Positions 1 through 8,113 of a stretch of DNA of 64,000 nucleotides are shown piece by piece (positions within the stretch are counted from its first letter, which is position 1; every line of letters starts with the position of its first letter). The DNA is taken from positions 434,001-498,000 of the forward strand of contig JADKJU010000005.1 of NCBI GenBank assembly GCA_016720855.1, in the 5' to 3' direction. Both the position numbers and the translations under genes were made by a program. The DNA is from Betaproteobacteria bacterium. GTDB taxonomy: Bacteria; Pseudomonadota; Gammaproteobacteria; Burkholderiales; Usitatibacteraceae. The notes beneath the pieces are model-generated. The model had not been told where the DNA came from. It saw only the letters and a list, made by a program, of their open reading frames with translations, and ran no database searches.

Positions 1-370
1 CGTCGCGAACCAAGATGCCGATGGCTTTCAGCTGTGCCTCCGCGGCGGCCTTGAGCTCTGCGGTGATGCCGGAAGGCCAAACCAGCGCATTGCGCGCGAC
101 GAGAGCGTGACGAGCGATGAGGAGCCCGTCGTCACGGTCTGCGAGCGCGGCATCGACGTCGTTGGCGATAACGCCCCTGGCGATCTCAGTGCCATCGGTG
201 GCCGCAGGGTCGAGGGCCTTCAACTTCGACGTGGCGGTGACCACGCCAACGACGGTCCCCAGAGCGAGGGTCTGTCCCGAGGCGACGGTTACGCGGTCGC
301 GGGAGTAGAGGTTCGGCGCCTCGTACTTGAGAAGGTCGCCGAGATTCTTGGGTTCAGTGATGGAAGGCAT
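1..370 (-). CDS. Phage head decoration protein, lambda gpD-like (3' end off window)
   Basis: Reading leftward from the ATG at 370 gives at least 123 residues beginning MPSITEPKNLGDLLKYEA. The chain has the gpD-family pattern: a short polar N-terminus, ...VTVASGQTLALGTVVG..., a central LDPAATDGTE segment, and ...LVWPSGIT... towards the end. It stops at the window edge close to the usual family length of 110-125 residues, so nearly all of it is visible. gpD trimers bind the expanded capsid shell and stabilise it once DNA is packaged. It follows the protease/scaffold gene by 3 bp, as D follows C in lambda; the major capsid gene should come next, outside the window. Confidence 0.85.
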   Translation of the reverse strand, partial: MPSITEPKNLGDLLKYEAPNLYSRDRVTVASGQTLALGTVVGVVTATSKLKALDPAATDGTEIARGVIANDVDAALADRDDGLLIARHALVARNALVWPSGITAELKAAAEAQLKAIGILVRD

Positions 371-373
371 GTC

Positions 374-1669
374 TTACTCCTTGGAGATGAGTTTTTTGAC
401 GGCAGCGATGACTGGGCTTACCGCCGGCTGCGCGGTGGTACCCGCATCGGCGGTGATGTGAGAGCTGATCTCGGACTGCTGGGCGCGAGCTTCCAGGAGC
501 GCGCGACGCACCTGCGCCTCCGAGACGCTGGACGCGAGGAATTCCGCTGTGCGATCAGGGCAGCCGGCGATAAGGCAGATTTCCGCAATTGCCTGGGCTT
601 CACTTCGGGCATGCGTACCAGCCGGGGCGGAGGGCGTGGCGGCAGCCATCGGCGTGCCGGGATCCGTGGGAGTAGGTTGGGGAGCGGCTACGCTCGGCTC
701 AGATTCCGAGGGCGTCGTATCCGGTAGTTCGGTGGTACTCGTTTGATTCATGGAGGTCTCCAAGATTGGGTTGTGAGGAACCGGGTTGGTTGTGCTCGCT
801 CCGGTGGGCGAGGCGCGTGCGCCGTTGGCGGTGAGGCGACGTCGGGCTTCAAGGGTCAAGGCGAAGGCGCTGATCACTTCCTCGAAGCTCGTCACGGCAT
901 CGGCCAGTCCTGCCGTAACGGCGGCATCACCAAACACGAGCCCCGCCTCGAGGCCGCGAATGGCTTCAGGCTCCAACCCTCGCGCTTGGGCCACATGCCC
1001 AACGAATATCTCGTAGAGGCGATCGACCTCGACCTGCAGGGTGGTTGCCGCCTCAGGCGAGAGCGGCGCATGCGGGGAGAAGTCGTTCTTGTGGCTCCCG
1101 GCGTAGATCGCGGTGTAGGCGATGCCGTCCTTCGCGTCCTTTACGGACTGATCCACGTGGAGCGCGATGACGCCGATGGAGCCCACACCCCCAGTCTGCG
1201 AAAGTGTCAGCCGTGAAGCCGCCGCGCCAATCGCATAGGCGGCCGAGTAAGCGGAGTCGTTCGCGTGCGCCCAGACCGGCTTCAGTTCATTCGCCGCGCG
1301 GATCCGGTCGGCAAGTTCAAACACGCCACCCGCCTCCCCTCCCGGCGAGTCGATGTCCAGGAGGATCCCGGCCACCTGCGGGTCGACGAGCGCCGCCTCA
1401 AATCGAGCACCGATTTCGCTGTAGGAAGTGAGGCCCGATGCCGCATCGACTCCTAGGGAGCGGCGCACCAGCGTTCCGTGCACCGGAATCACGGCAATCC
1501 CGAGGGGAGACGGGGCAGCCGCGCTTCGCGCCGGCGGTAGGGCTACCTTGGCCTCCGACTCGAGGAGCCCGAGTCGGGGTCCGAGGACCGCCAAGATCAC
1601 ATCCAGTTTCGAGCGCGCAATGAGGAGCGGCGTCCCAAACAATCGGGACGCCAGATGAACCATCGGCAT
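374..1669 (-). CDS. Phage S49-family capsid protease with scaffold tail (lambda gpC-like)
   Basis: 431 aa. Residues about 55-270 are a ClpP/SppA-type S49 peptidase domain. The segment around Ser142 (AYSAAYAIG) is the likely nucleophile, Lys194 (GSHKND) the likely general base, and GGVGSIGVI at 160-168 is family-typical. Residues about 280-431 are low-complexity, Pro/Thr/Ala-rich and then helical, as expected for an in-frame scaffold (Nu3-like) fused to the protease. In lambda-like phages this enzyme matures the prohead and removes scaffold. The start at 1669 is 2 bp from the portal stop, so the genes are translationally coupled. Function is inferred from family; residue assignments are by pattern only. 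Confidence 0.9.
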   Translation of the reverse strand: MPMVHLASRLFGTPLLIARSKLDVILAVLGPRLGLLESEAKVALPPARSAAAPSPLGIAVIPVHGTLVRRSLGVDAASGLTSYSEIGARFEAALVDPQVAGILLDIDSPGGEAGGVFELADRIRAANELKPVWAHANDSAYSAAYAIGAAASRLTLSQTGGVGSIGVIALHVDQSVKDAKDGIAYTAIYAGSHKNDFSPHAPLSPEAATTLQVEVDRLYEIFVGHVAQARGLEPEAIRGLEAGLVFGDAAVTAGLADAVTSFEEVISAFALTLEARRRLTANGARASPTGASTTNPVPHNPILETSMNQTSTTELPDTTPSESEPSVAAPQPTPTDPGTPMAAATPSAPAGTHARSEAQAIAEICLIAGCPDRTAEFLASSVSEAQVRRALLEARAQQSEISSHITADAGTTAQPAVSPVIAAVKKLISKE

Positions 1670-1670
1670 G

Positions 1671-3158
1671 TCAGTTGTCCTGTTGGTCTTGCGGCGGTGC
1701 TTCCGCCGACTGCTGGCCCGCGGGGGCCTTGTCGTGCCTCGGGTCCGACTCGAACACCAATCCCAGCGCGTCCGCGCGGGCGTTGTCGGCGGCGATCTCG
1801 CGATCGATGTCCTCGGCGTCGTAGCCGAAGGCGGAGATGGCTTCCGACCGGGAGAGGAGCCCGGCGCGGATGGCGGTCACCATCGCGTCGAACTCCTTCT
1901 TGGGATCCACCCACTGCCAGCCCTGGGGAATCCACTTCACGGCTTGGTACTCCCGGCGCCGCTTGGAAAACGCGGGAAGCGTCAGTACGCCTTCGAGCGC
2001 CGCCTGCTCCAGCCACGCCTGCCACACTGGCCGGCAGAGCTGGTGAACGATGACGCTGTGCTGAATGGCCTCACAACGGCGCCGGAATTCCAGGAGCCCT
2101 GCGCGGATGGAGGAGTAGTTCACCTGGGTGAGATCGCCCGTGAGCATCTCGTAGGTGATACCCATGGCGGCCGCCACGGCCCGGAACTGCATACGCAAGA
2201 ACTCGGAATAGCTCGCCCCCACGTCCGCGGGTTGGCTGAACTTCACGTCCTCCCCGGGTTCGAGGAGCTGCATCGTTCCCGGCTCGAGTCCGGCGAAGGA
2301 CACGCCTGTGGCATCCGACTGCCCCTCGCCCAGGAGGTTGTCCTCGGGGGCAAGGCGGGTCACGAATCCCGCGAACATGGCAGCGGTCTTCTTGCGGACA
2401 AGTTCCGCGTCGTCGTATTGGTCGAGTTCGTTCAACTTCACGAGCGCCCGGGCAAGCCAGGGCTCTCCGCGAAGCTGGCCGGGACGCAAGGGCCGGAAGA
2501 GGTGGATGACCTCCGAGGCAGCGATTCGGACGGTCTGCATGCCGCCCGTCCCGGACATCGGCGCCAGCGCCCCGTCCTCGGGATGCGAGCGGTACAGGTG
2601 ATAGGCGACACGGCGCCCGAGGCGGTCGAACTCGATGCCGGCGCGTACGACGTTGCCGGAGGGCAGTTCCGTGTTCATGGTGGCCGGCAGGTGCTCGGGC
2701 TCCAGGACCTGGAGTTGGAGTGCCACCGGCAGGCGATCCTCGGGGCGGCGGTAGCGAAGGCGCACCAGCGCCTCGCCACCTTCCACCATGGCGCGGCAGG
2801 CAAGCGCCTGGAGACCGTAGAAGTCGGTGAGCCCGGCCGCATCTGCGTCCTCGCACCAATCCCACCACAGCGCGTGGATCGCCTCACGTAAGGTGAGGTC
2901 CGCCACCATCGACTGCGGCTTGATGCCGGTGCCGATGGCATTCGCTACGAAGGCTTCCACCCCTGCGGCAGCCCAGGCATTTCGTCGCACGAGGTCACGG
3001 CTCTTGGCGCGGAGCTCGTTCTGGCTGAAGACCAGCGCGGCGACTGCGCCGGGGTTTGCCACCTGCCAGGCGATCGCGCGCCTTCCTGATCCCACCCCGT
3101 CATAGGTTGGTGTGCCACCACCGAAGAGGCCGCGCCGGATTCGGGACACCCAGCTCAT
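1671..3158 (-). CDS. Phage portal protein, lambda gpB family
   Basis: 495 aa, normal for lambda-family portals. The N-terminus (MSWVSRIRRGLFGG) leads into the typical NPGAVAALVFSQNELRAKSR block, then FVANAIGTGIKPQS. The segment YEMLTGDLTQVNYSSIRAG near residue 345 is a portal signature. It forms the dodecameric vertex channel through which DNA enters the prohead and to which connector proteins attach. The start codon overlaps the stop of the gpW-like gene (ATG at 3158, TGA at 3160-3158). The C-terminal 25 residues are Gln/Asp/Ala-rich and probably disordered. Confidence 0.95.
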   Translation of the reverse strand: MSWVSRIRRGLFGGGTPTYDGVGSGRRAIAWQVANPGAVAALVFSQNELRAKSRDLVRRNAWAAAGVEAFVANAIGTGIKPQSMVADLTLREAIHALWWDWCEDADAAGLTDFYGLQALACRAMVEGGEALVRLRYRRPEDRLPVALQLQVLEPEHLPATMNTELPSGNVVRAGIEFDRLGRRVAYHLYRSHPEDGALAPMSGTGGMQTVRIAASEVIHLFRPLRPGQLRGEPWLARALVKLNELDQYDDAELVRKKTAAMFAGFVTRLAPEDNLLGEGQSDATGVSFAGLEPGTMQLLEPGEDVKFSQPADVGASYSEFLRMQFRAVAAAMGITYEMLTGDLTQVNYSSIRAGLLEFRRRCEAIQHSVIVHQLCRPVWQAWLEQAALEGVLTLPAFSKRRREYQAVKWIPQGWQWVDPKKEFDAMVTAIRAGLLSRSEAISAFGYDAEDIDREIAADNARADALGLVFESDPRHDKAPAGQQSAEAPPQDQQDN

Positions 3159-3379
3159 CAGGTGCCCTTTCGGGTCGTGATGCGGACCTGGCGTGGGGAG
3201 CGGGGCCAGAGACCGGTATTCACCGCATCATCGAAGAGGCCACGCTTGACCTCCTTGATGGCGGCCGCAAGCTCCTCGACGGTTCGGTACTCGACGGTCT
3301 TGTCCCCAAAGGTGACGCGGCGCTCTCCTTTGGCGAGAGCCGCTTCCAGGGCGTCAAGTTGGGCTTGCGAATACGCCAT
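3158..3379 (-). CDS. Head-tail connector, lambda gpW-like
   Basis: 73 aa starting MAYSQAQLDALEAALAKGER. The size, the helix-strand-helix look (TFGDKTVEYRTVEELAAAI) and the position immediately before the portal gene match gpW (about 68 aa), which joins the DNA-filled head to the tail. The start at 3379 overlaps the stop of the upstream fibre-like gene (ATGA). The same codons also lie inside a longer open frame reaching to 4141, but the upstream part of that frame runs antisense-like through two better genes, so the short start is preferred. Confidence 0.88.
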   Translation of the reverse strand: MAYSQAQLDALEAALAKGERRVTFGDKTVEYRTVEELAAAIKEVKRGLFDDAVNTGLWPRSPRQVRITTRKGT

Positions 3380-3774
3380 CAGCGAAACACCACCACGTTG
3401 ATTTCGGTCGAGTCGGCAGAAGAGCCCGCAAGCGTGCTGACGCAGCGCACATCCAAGTGGGCGGCCGCACGCTCGTCCGTCGAAGTGGCGGCGACCGCCA
3501 GGCGCTGGGATCCCGATGTGCTCGGGCTTCGCGCGGTGGCGGTCCAGCAGTAGTTGGCGTCGGCGAGCGGGGAGGCAAAGTGGACGCGGTACTGGCCGGC
3601 CGCCAGGCGCTCGACACTGGCCACGCCGTAGCTGTGGTGAATGACCGTCTGGCCCGCCACATAGCCAAAGCTCACCCACGCCCGCGCAAGCGCGGGGTGG
3701 GTGGCATCGACCTTGGTTCCGACCTCGAACCCGATACGGGCGGCGAGGCCCGCGATGCGATCGGAGAGCGACAT
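3379..3774 (-). CDS. Fibre-like phage protein 2, unknown role
   Basis: 131 aa. It begins with a short helical segment, MSLSDRIAGLAARIGFEVGT, that resembles the start of the next gene upstream (MSLQTRIESLVVRIAQEFNA). The rest is a beta-rich module (SVERLAAGQYRVHFASPLAD, then ANYCWTATARS) of the type found at the C-terminus of phage tail-fibre and head-fibre proteins. It overlaps its neighbours at both ends (TAATG at the start, ATGA at the stop), so it belongs to the late operon. Its place between terminase and gpW is not part of the core lambda plan. A head fibre or a side decoration is a reasonable guess, not shown. Confidence 0.7.
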   Translation of the reverse strand: MSLSDRIAGLAARIGFEVGTKVDATHPALARAWVSFGYVAGQTVIHHSYGVASVERLAAGQYRVHFASPLADANYCWTATARSPSTSGSQRLAVAATSTDERAAAHLDVRCVSTLAGSSADSTEINVVVFR

Positions 3775-4259
3775 TAGACGAGCGCCGCTTCGAAGATCGC
3801 GACAAAGTCGGTATCGGTGTCGCCAACCGCTGAGGTTGCGACCGCACCGATGTTGGTGCGAGCCTGCTGCTGCTCGAGGACCGTGAGCGTTTGCGCCGCA
3901 TCGAAGCGGACGCGGACGTTGACGGCGGTAAGGAGTGCGTCGAGCCCTGAGGTGTTGTTCTGCAGGTACTGCTGGATCTCGACCAGGGTGTCGTAGGCCG
4001 CGTCCGCCCCACCCAAGATCTCGGTCTTGAGGGCGTCCAGGAGGGAGACGATCTTGCTCGACGAATACGTGCTCGTGAGCGTGATGCTGGCATCGTCGAT
4101 GCCATTGGCCACCATGGTCTTGAGCTCGTTGATGGCGGCAACGAGGTTGGACTTGTCGGCCGTGGTGAGGTTGGCGAGAGCCCCCGTCTTGGTATTGACG
4201 GCGTTGAACTCCTGGGCGATGCGAACGACCAGGCTTTCGATGCGGGTCTGCAAACTCAT
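3774..4259 (-). CDS. Fibre-like phage protein 1, unknown role
   Basis: 161 aa, rich in Ala, Thr, Asn and Leu with almost no Cys or Trp. The N-terminus shares the MSLxxRIxxLxxRI pattern with the following gene. The middle contains NLTTADKSNLVAAINELKT, a motif common in phage fibre and appendage proteins where it forms trimeric coiled coils, followed by a second heptad-like stretch (LLDALKTEI) and a C-terminal QQQARTNIGA segment often seen at fibre shaft/tip junctions. It is preceded by a Shine-Dalgarno-like AAAGGAAC about 5 bp before the ATG. Together with its partner it probably makes a virion appendage. Confidence 0.65.
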   Translation of the reverse strand: MSLQTRIESLVVRIAQEFNAVNTKTGALANLTTADKSNLVAAINELKTMVANGIDDASITLTSTYSSSKIVSLLDALKTEILGGADAAYDTLVEIQQYLQNNTSGLDALLTAVNVRVRFDAAQTLTVLEQQQARTNIGAVATSAVGDTDTDFVAIFEAALV

Positions 4260-4338
4260 GGTTGTTCCTTTGTCGTGGTTAGGAAAGCCAGCGGCTCTTG
4301 ATCACGCGCCGACCGTATTTGCGGACCCCAGAAGCACC

Positions 4339-4362
4339 GAGGCCACCGCTAGGGGTGGCCTC
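4339..4362 (-). other. RNA hairpin at the terminase stop codon
   Basis: GAGGCCACC at 4339-4347 and GGTGGCCTC at 4354-4362 form a perfect 9-bp stem with a 6-base loop. It overlaps the stop codon of the large terminase gene and lies about 80 bp before the fibre-like gene. No U-run follows it on the minus strand, so it does not look like a terminator; an mRNA processing or translation-control hairpin is possible. Confidence 0.5.
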
Positions 4363-6253
4363 AGTGGGGATCCAATGCTTGAAGCGGGGGCGGCACCTCG
4401 TCCGGAGGTGCAATTCCCAGCTGTCGTTCCAGTTCGCGCCAATGGCGCTCTTCAAATCGATCGAGCCCGGCAGCCGCCGCGGCAGCCCGGGCGTACACGT
4501 AGCAGTCGAGTGCTTCGTTTCGCTCGCGCATCTTTTGCCACTCGCGGTGGGCAAAGCCATTGCGGTCGCGTCGGGTGACGAGTTGCTCGGCACAGAGCTG
4601 CTGAATGAACTCGGCATCGACCTGCGGCAGGTGCACGAAGCCCGCGGGGTAGCGGATCGTGACCCCGTCCTCCTCAACGTCTGCGATCTTGCGCAGGTTG
4701 TTGTAGAACTCGAGCTTCGCGATCCCCCCTGCCACCGAGAAGACCTTGATCCCCCGGCGGAGCTTCTTGCCGCCCTGCGAGACATCCACCGCCTGGGGCG
4801 TGCCGATGAGGGCTGCGCCTCGGGCGATACCCTTCACGGCCATGAGGCGCGAATCCCGCGAGGCCCGCACGAAGGCGTAGGCCTCCTGGGTGGCAAAGCC
4901 CGTGTCCAGCGCAAAACGAGCCAGCGGCATCGTGGCGCCGGACGCGTGCGTCCATTGCTCGGCGAGCAGTGCGCCAAGTTCGCGCCAGACAGCCTCGCGA
5001 GCGGTGTCGCCCATGAGAATCCGGTGTTCCACGAGCCAGGACGCCTTACCGCGACCAAACGCCCAGATCGAGGCTTCGATCCGATCCTTCTGGACGTCGG
5101 CGCCTCCGACCAGGAGGAGCCCTCCGGCGGGGACCGTGCCAACCGGGTAGTTGTCCCTGCGCTCCAGGAGCCGCTGCCAATCCGGGGCTTCGCCCTCCTC
5201 CACCCAGGTCTCGCCGAGTTCGGTGTTCTTGAACGTCTTGATGGCGGCCGCCGATCCGGTCTCCTTGTTCACCGCGGCCTCCCAGGCGGTGGCGATCTCC
5301 CGCCAGCTGCGCCATCCCACCGGGCTATAGAGCGAGGACAGGTGAAACCCCGTCGTCTTGGTTCCGTTCTCCGGCGCCATCGCACGCCACTCGCCGTGTT
5401 CCAGCATCCACGCTTTGTGGTGCTCGGCGACCGGCACGTCGCACGATTCGCAGACGTAGGCCGCGGTTTCCGGTTGCCCCTTTTCCCATCGCAGCTGCTC
5501 GAATCGCAGCCACTGCCGATGCGAGCAGTACGGGCAGGGTACGAAGTAGCGGCACTGATTCGACGCCTCGAACTCCCGCTCAATCGAACTCACCCCCGAA
5601 ATGGTCGGGGTTGAGACGATGAAGATCTTGCGGCGCGCAAAGGTCCGCGTGCGAGCCTCTGCAAGCGAGATCGCGTCCCCCTCCCCCTCCACGTCCACCG
5701 GGTAACCATCCACCTCGTCGAGGAAGAGGTAGCGAACCGGCATGGAGCGAAGACCCACGGCGCTGTTGGCCCCGGTCATCACCAGCACCCCGCCGCGGAA
5801 CTCCTTGGCGAGGATGGTGTTCCCCGAATCCCGGCTACGGGCTGGCGCGATCAATTCCGCGAGGACCCCGGACTCCTCGATCAGCGGGTCGATGCGCTGC
5901 TTGGAGTTGCGCTTCGCCATGTCGACCGTTGGCCAGACCGCCATCATCGGTCCCGGGGCGTGGTGGATCACGTAGCCGATCCAGTTGGAGCCCATCTCGG
6001 TCGCCCCCAGCTGCGCGCCCTTCATGAACACCACCCGCTCCACCGGTGAGGTGGGCGAGAGGCAGTCCATGATGGCTTTCAGGTAGGGCGTCCGGCTGGT
6101 CCGCCATCGCCCCGGCTCGGCGGAGGCCTTGCTCGAGAGCATCCGATGCCGATCCGACCACTCCGAGACTGTGAGAAGCGGATCGGGCGTGAGCCCCTCG
6201 CGCCAGGCGCGCTCGATCTCGATCGCACCCTCGTAATCCACATCCACCATCAA
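4361..6253 (-). CDS. Terminase large subunit, lambda gpA family
   Basis: 630 aa, the usual size for gpA/GpA-family terminases. The ATPase half has a Walker A-like KGAQLGATE (78-86) and Walker B LFLDEVDGY (176-184). A zinc-ribbon CPYC (240-243) paired with CESC (268-271) sits between ATPase and nuclease parts, and the C-terminal nuclease domain follows (for example FALDTGFATQEAYAFV). The enzyme cuts concatemeric phage DNA and drives it into the prohead through the portal. The start overlaps the stop of the small subunit by 4 bp (ATGA, 6250-6253). Confidence 0.95.
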   Translation of the reverse strand: MMVDVDYEGAIEIERAWREGLTPDPLLTVSEWSDRHRMLSSKASAEPGRWRTSRTPYLKAIMDCLSPTSPVERVVFMKGAQLGATEMGSNWIGYVIHHAPGPMMAVWPTVDMAKRNSKQRIDPLIEESGVLAELIAPARSRDSGNTILAKEFRGGVLVMTGANSAVGLRSMPVRYLFLDEVDGYPVDVEGEGDAISLAEARTRTFARRKIFIVSTPTISGVSSIEREFEASNQCRYFVPCPYCSHRQWLRFEQLRWEKGQPETAAYVCESCDVPVAEHHKAWMLEHGEWRAMAPENGTKTTGFHLSSLYSPVGWRSWREIATAWEAAVNKETGSAAAIKTFKNTELGETWVEEGEAPDWQRLLERRDNYPVGTVPAGGLLLVGGADVQKDRIEASIWAFGRGKASWLVEHRILMGDTAREAVWRELGALLAEQWTHASGATMPLARFALDTGFATQEAYAFVRASRDSRLMAVKGIARGAALIGTPQAVDVSQGGKKLRRGIKVFSVAGGIAKLEFYNNLRKIADVEEDGVTIRYPAGFVHLPQVDAEFIQQLCAEQLVTRRDRNGFAHREWQKMRERNEALDCYVYARAAAAAAGLDRFEERHWRELERQLGIAPPDEVPPPLQALDPH

Positions 6254-6777
6254 TCCACCCGCGGCCGCATGTCACCGAGCTCCTGCAGGTGCTCGCGCAC
6301 GGCCGCCTCTAACGCCACGTGCATGGCATGCGCGTCGACCGCGAGCCGGGCGGCCATTTGTGCCGAGATCCGCGCCGGCCAATTGAGCCAGGCGTCTCGC
6401 TCGGACCGGGCGAGCTTGAAGACGTGGGCGATCGCCTGAGATCGATCGACCAGCTCCCCCTTGAGCCGAGCGAGGCGCACCTTGTTCGTCTGCGCCTTCA
6501 CGACCTCATTCACCGTCCGGGCCTGCAGGAGCGAGGTCCCCCCTGCCGGCAGCGCCGTGGGTGCATCGCCCGACGTGTCCGGCACTGCGGCCCGAGCCGC
6601 CGTCTTGTTCGGCCCGACCTTCGGCGGCTCCGTGTTGCGCGACCAGTCCCGATCAGCGCGTTCGGGATCGATGGTGCCGTCCGGCTCGGAGGTAATGCGA
6701 CCGGCGCGAATCGCCTTGTGAACCGCCGTATCGGTGACCCCGCGGTGCCTGGCATAAGCGCGAATCGAGATCCCCAT
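6250..6777 (-). CDS. Terminase small subunit, Nu1-like
   Basis: 175 aa from the ATG at 6777, which has GAAGG 5 bp upstream; a TTG at 6789 is the alternative. The N-terminal part (MGISIRAYARHRGVTDTAVHKAIRAGRI) is a Nu1-type winged-helix DNA-binding domain that would bind cos. The C-terminal half (LQARTVNEVVKAQTNKVRLARLKGELVDR) is the helical assembly region that contacts the large subunit. It opens the leftward late operon; the first rightward phage promoter unit (6808-6836) lies just beyond, so the two transcription units diverge here. Confidence 0.88.
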   Translation of the reverse strand: MGISIRAYARHRGVTDTAVHKAIRAGRITSEPDGTIDPERADRDWSRNTEPPKVGPNKTAARAAVPDTSGDAPTALPAGGTSLLQARTVNEVVKAQTNKVRLARLKGELVDRSQAIAHVFKLARSERDAWLNWPARISAQMAARLAVDAHAMHVALEAAVREHLQELGDMRPRVD

Positions 6778-6807
6778 CGGAGCCTTCAATCCTCTTGCAG
6801 ATTCAGC

Positions 6808-6836
6808 TTGTCTTCCATCGAGAGAAGCGCGTTCAT
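6808..6836 (+). promoter_or_regulatory. Phage promoter unit copy 1
   Basis: TTGTCT at 6808-6813, 17-bp spacer ending AAGCGC, then GTTCAT at 6831-6836, 35 bp before the DUF6900 start codon. Three other copies (7109, 8049, 34492) share hexamer spacing, the AGCGC end of the spacer and leader length. The -10-like box GTTCAT is not a good host sigma-70 match. Confidence 0.6.
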
Positions 6837-6871
6837 ACGTTCGACTTCAATCACCTCCCCCGGAAACGCCC

Positions 6872-7096
6872 ATGAACATCATCGAAACCCTGCTGACCCA
6901 GATCGCCCAAACCCACCTCGGGATCCAGACCCTGGAGACCCGCAACTCGGACAGCCTGGACTTCCACGATGTCGCGGTCTGGAGCCTGCGCGAGGCCCTG
7001 GCGGCTGCTTACAAGGCCGGTGCGGAACAGGGGGTGCCCACCCACAAGGCCGCGAAAACGCGTCGCGCGGGCACGCAAAGGACATCGTCGAAATGA
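6872..7096 (+). CDS. DUF6900-type small phage protein
   Basis: 74 aa. The core LGIQTLETRNSDSLDFHDVA followed by VWSLREALAAAYKAG is the pattern I recall for the DUF6900 domain, common in proteobacterial prophages and plasmids next to terminase or replication genes. The tail is short and basic (KTRRAGTQRTSSK). No function is known. It is the first of four short rightward genes that run against the late operon and is preceded by promoter unit copy 1; the ribosome site is weak (CCCCCGGAAACGCCC). Confidence 0.75.
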   Translation: MNIIETLLTQIAQTHLGIQTLETRNSDSLDFHDVAVWSLREALAAAYKAGAEQGVPTHKAAKTRRAGTQRTSSK

Positions 7097-7108
7097 AGCA
7101 GAAAGCGC

Positions 7109-7137
7109 TTGGCTTCCATCGGAAGGAGCGCGTTCAT
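7109..7137 (+). promoter_or_regulatory. Phage promoter unit copy 2
   Basis: TTGGCT at 7109-7114, 17-bp spacer, GTTCAT at 7132-7137, with 36 bp to the ATG at 7174. The 17 bases GAAAGCGCTTGGCTTCC starting at 7101 are identical to those at 8041. Confidence 0.65.
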
Positions 7138-7173
7138 CACGTCACACCATCAACCACCACCAAGGAGTCGCAC

Positions 7174-7693
7174 ATGAGCAAGACCGACCTGAGTCCCGCC
7201 CAACACGCCATCCTCGCCTCTGCCATCCAGAACACCGGCGGCAAGATCGAGTGGTTCCCGGACAACATCAAAGGCGGCGCCCGGAAGAAAGTCCTGGAAG
7301 GGCTCTTCAATCGCGCCCTTATCACCACCGACGGCACCGACTGGTTCGCGGCCGCCGAGGGCTACGACGCCCTGGGCTGCCCGCGCCCCGCGCTGGCCCC
7401 TGTTGCCGCCACCTCCAGTGAAACCGCCAACGAAGCGCCTCCCGTCGCGGCGCAGCGGCAAGAACATGGCACCCGCCCGACTCCGCACGCGCGAGAACAG
7501 CAAGCAGGCGGCCATCATCAAGATGCTGCAGCGCGCCAAGGGAGCCACGATCTCGCAGATCTGCGAGGCCACCGGCTGGCAGGCGCACACGGTGCGCGGC
7601 GCCTTTGCCGGGGCGCTCAAGAAGAAGCTCGGCCTCAACATCGTCTCAGAGAAAGTCGAAGGCCGGGAGCGGGTCTACCGGATCGGCGCATAG
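7174..7693 (+). pseudogene. DUF3489 protein, split by a frameshift
   Basis: The first frame from ATG 7174 (after AAGGAG) encodes the usual DUF3489-protein N-terminus, MSKTDLSPAQHAILASAIQN, then EWFPDNIKGGARKKVLEGLF. That frame then becomes nonsense after about 7430. The conserved DUF3489 domain (RTRENSKQAAIIKMLQRAKG, then ATISQICEATGWQAHTVRG and GALKKKLGLNIVSEKVEG) continues in the +1 frame to the stop at 7693, which is open back to about 7403. Intact relatives carry both parts on one chain of roughly 170-200 aa. Either one base was lost or gained in the Pro-rich linker, or there are two separate products with a second start at ATG 7466. DUF3489 is predicted to be a winged-helix DNA-binding module. 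Confidence 0.7.
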
Positions 7694-7727
7694 CGGGGTA
7701 CGAGTGCCAAGCCTTTCCCAACCCGCG

Positions 7728-8021
7728 ATGCGCTACCCCGACTCCACACCCACCGTCTTCACCGGCGCCAAACAGTTTGTCGAGACGCAGGGGATGGCGG
7801 TGTGGCTGGAGCTTTGCGACACGGTGATGCCAGATGAATGGTTCAAAGTGACTGACGTTGCCGGTCAACTTGAGACCCTGCGCGGCTACCAACGCCCCGA
7901 GCGTTACCTGCGGGCGGTCCTCAAGGCCGTGCTTGCCGACTACCAGGAGCGCACCGAGGAATACGACGGCCGAGTCCCGGTGCGCCTTCGGGGCCGGAAC
8001 CTGGACGTCGTAAGCATCTAA
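7728..8021 (+). CDS. Hypothetical phage protein
   Basis: 97 aa from ATG 7728; a GTG at 7704 with GGGG 6 bp upstream is a possible earlier start. The sequence contains WLELCDTVMPDEWFKVTDVA and YQRPERYLRAVLKAVLADYQ, which suggests an all-helical fold, possibly a short helix-turn-helix. I do not recognise a family. It follows the DUF3489 reading frame by 34 bp and is probably on the same transcript. Confidence 0.6.
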   Translation: MRYPDSTPTVFTGAKQFVETQGMAVWLELCDTVMPDEWFKVTDVAGQLETLRGYQRPERYLRAVLKAVLADYQERTEEYDGRVPVRLRGRNLDVVSI

Positions 8022-8048
8022 GTTCCCGCTCGATCGCCTCGAAAGCGC

Positions 8049-8077
8049 TTGGCTTCCTGATTGAACAGCGCGTTCAT
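8049..8077 (+). promoter_or_regulatory. Phage promoter unit copy 3
   Basis: TTGGCT at 8049-8054, 17-bp spacer ending ACAGCGC, GTTCAT at 8072-8077, then 36 bp to ATG 8114, exactly the spacing of copy 2. Confidence 0.65.
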
Positions 8078-8113
8078 GTGTTCATCGACACGACGACACC
8101 AACGGAGCCCACG

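Noticed and set aside
4279..4360. Short frame ending RKYGRRVIKSRWLS between terminase and the fibre-like gene
   Set aside because: The peptide end looks phage-like, but no ATG, GTG or TTG with a ribosome site precedes it outside the terminase gene.
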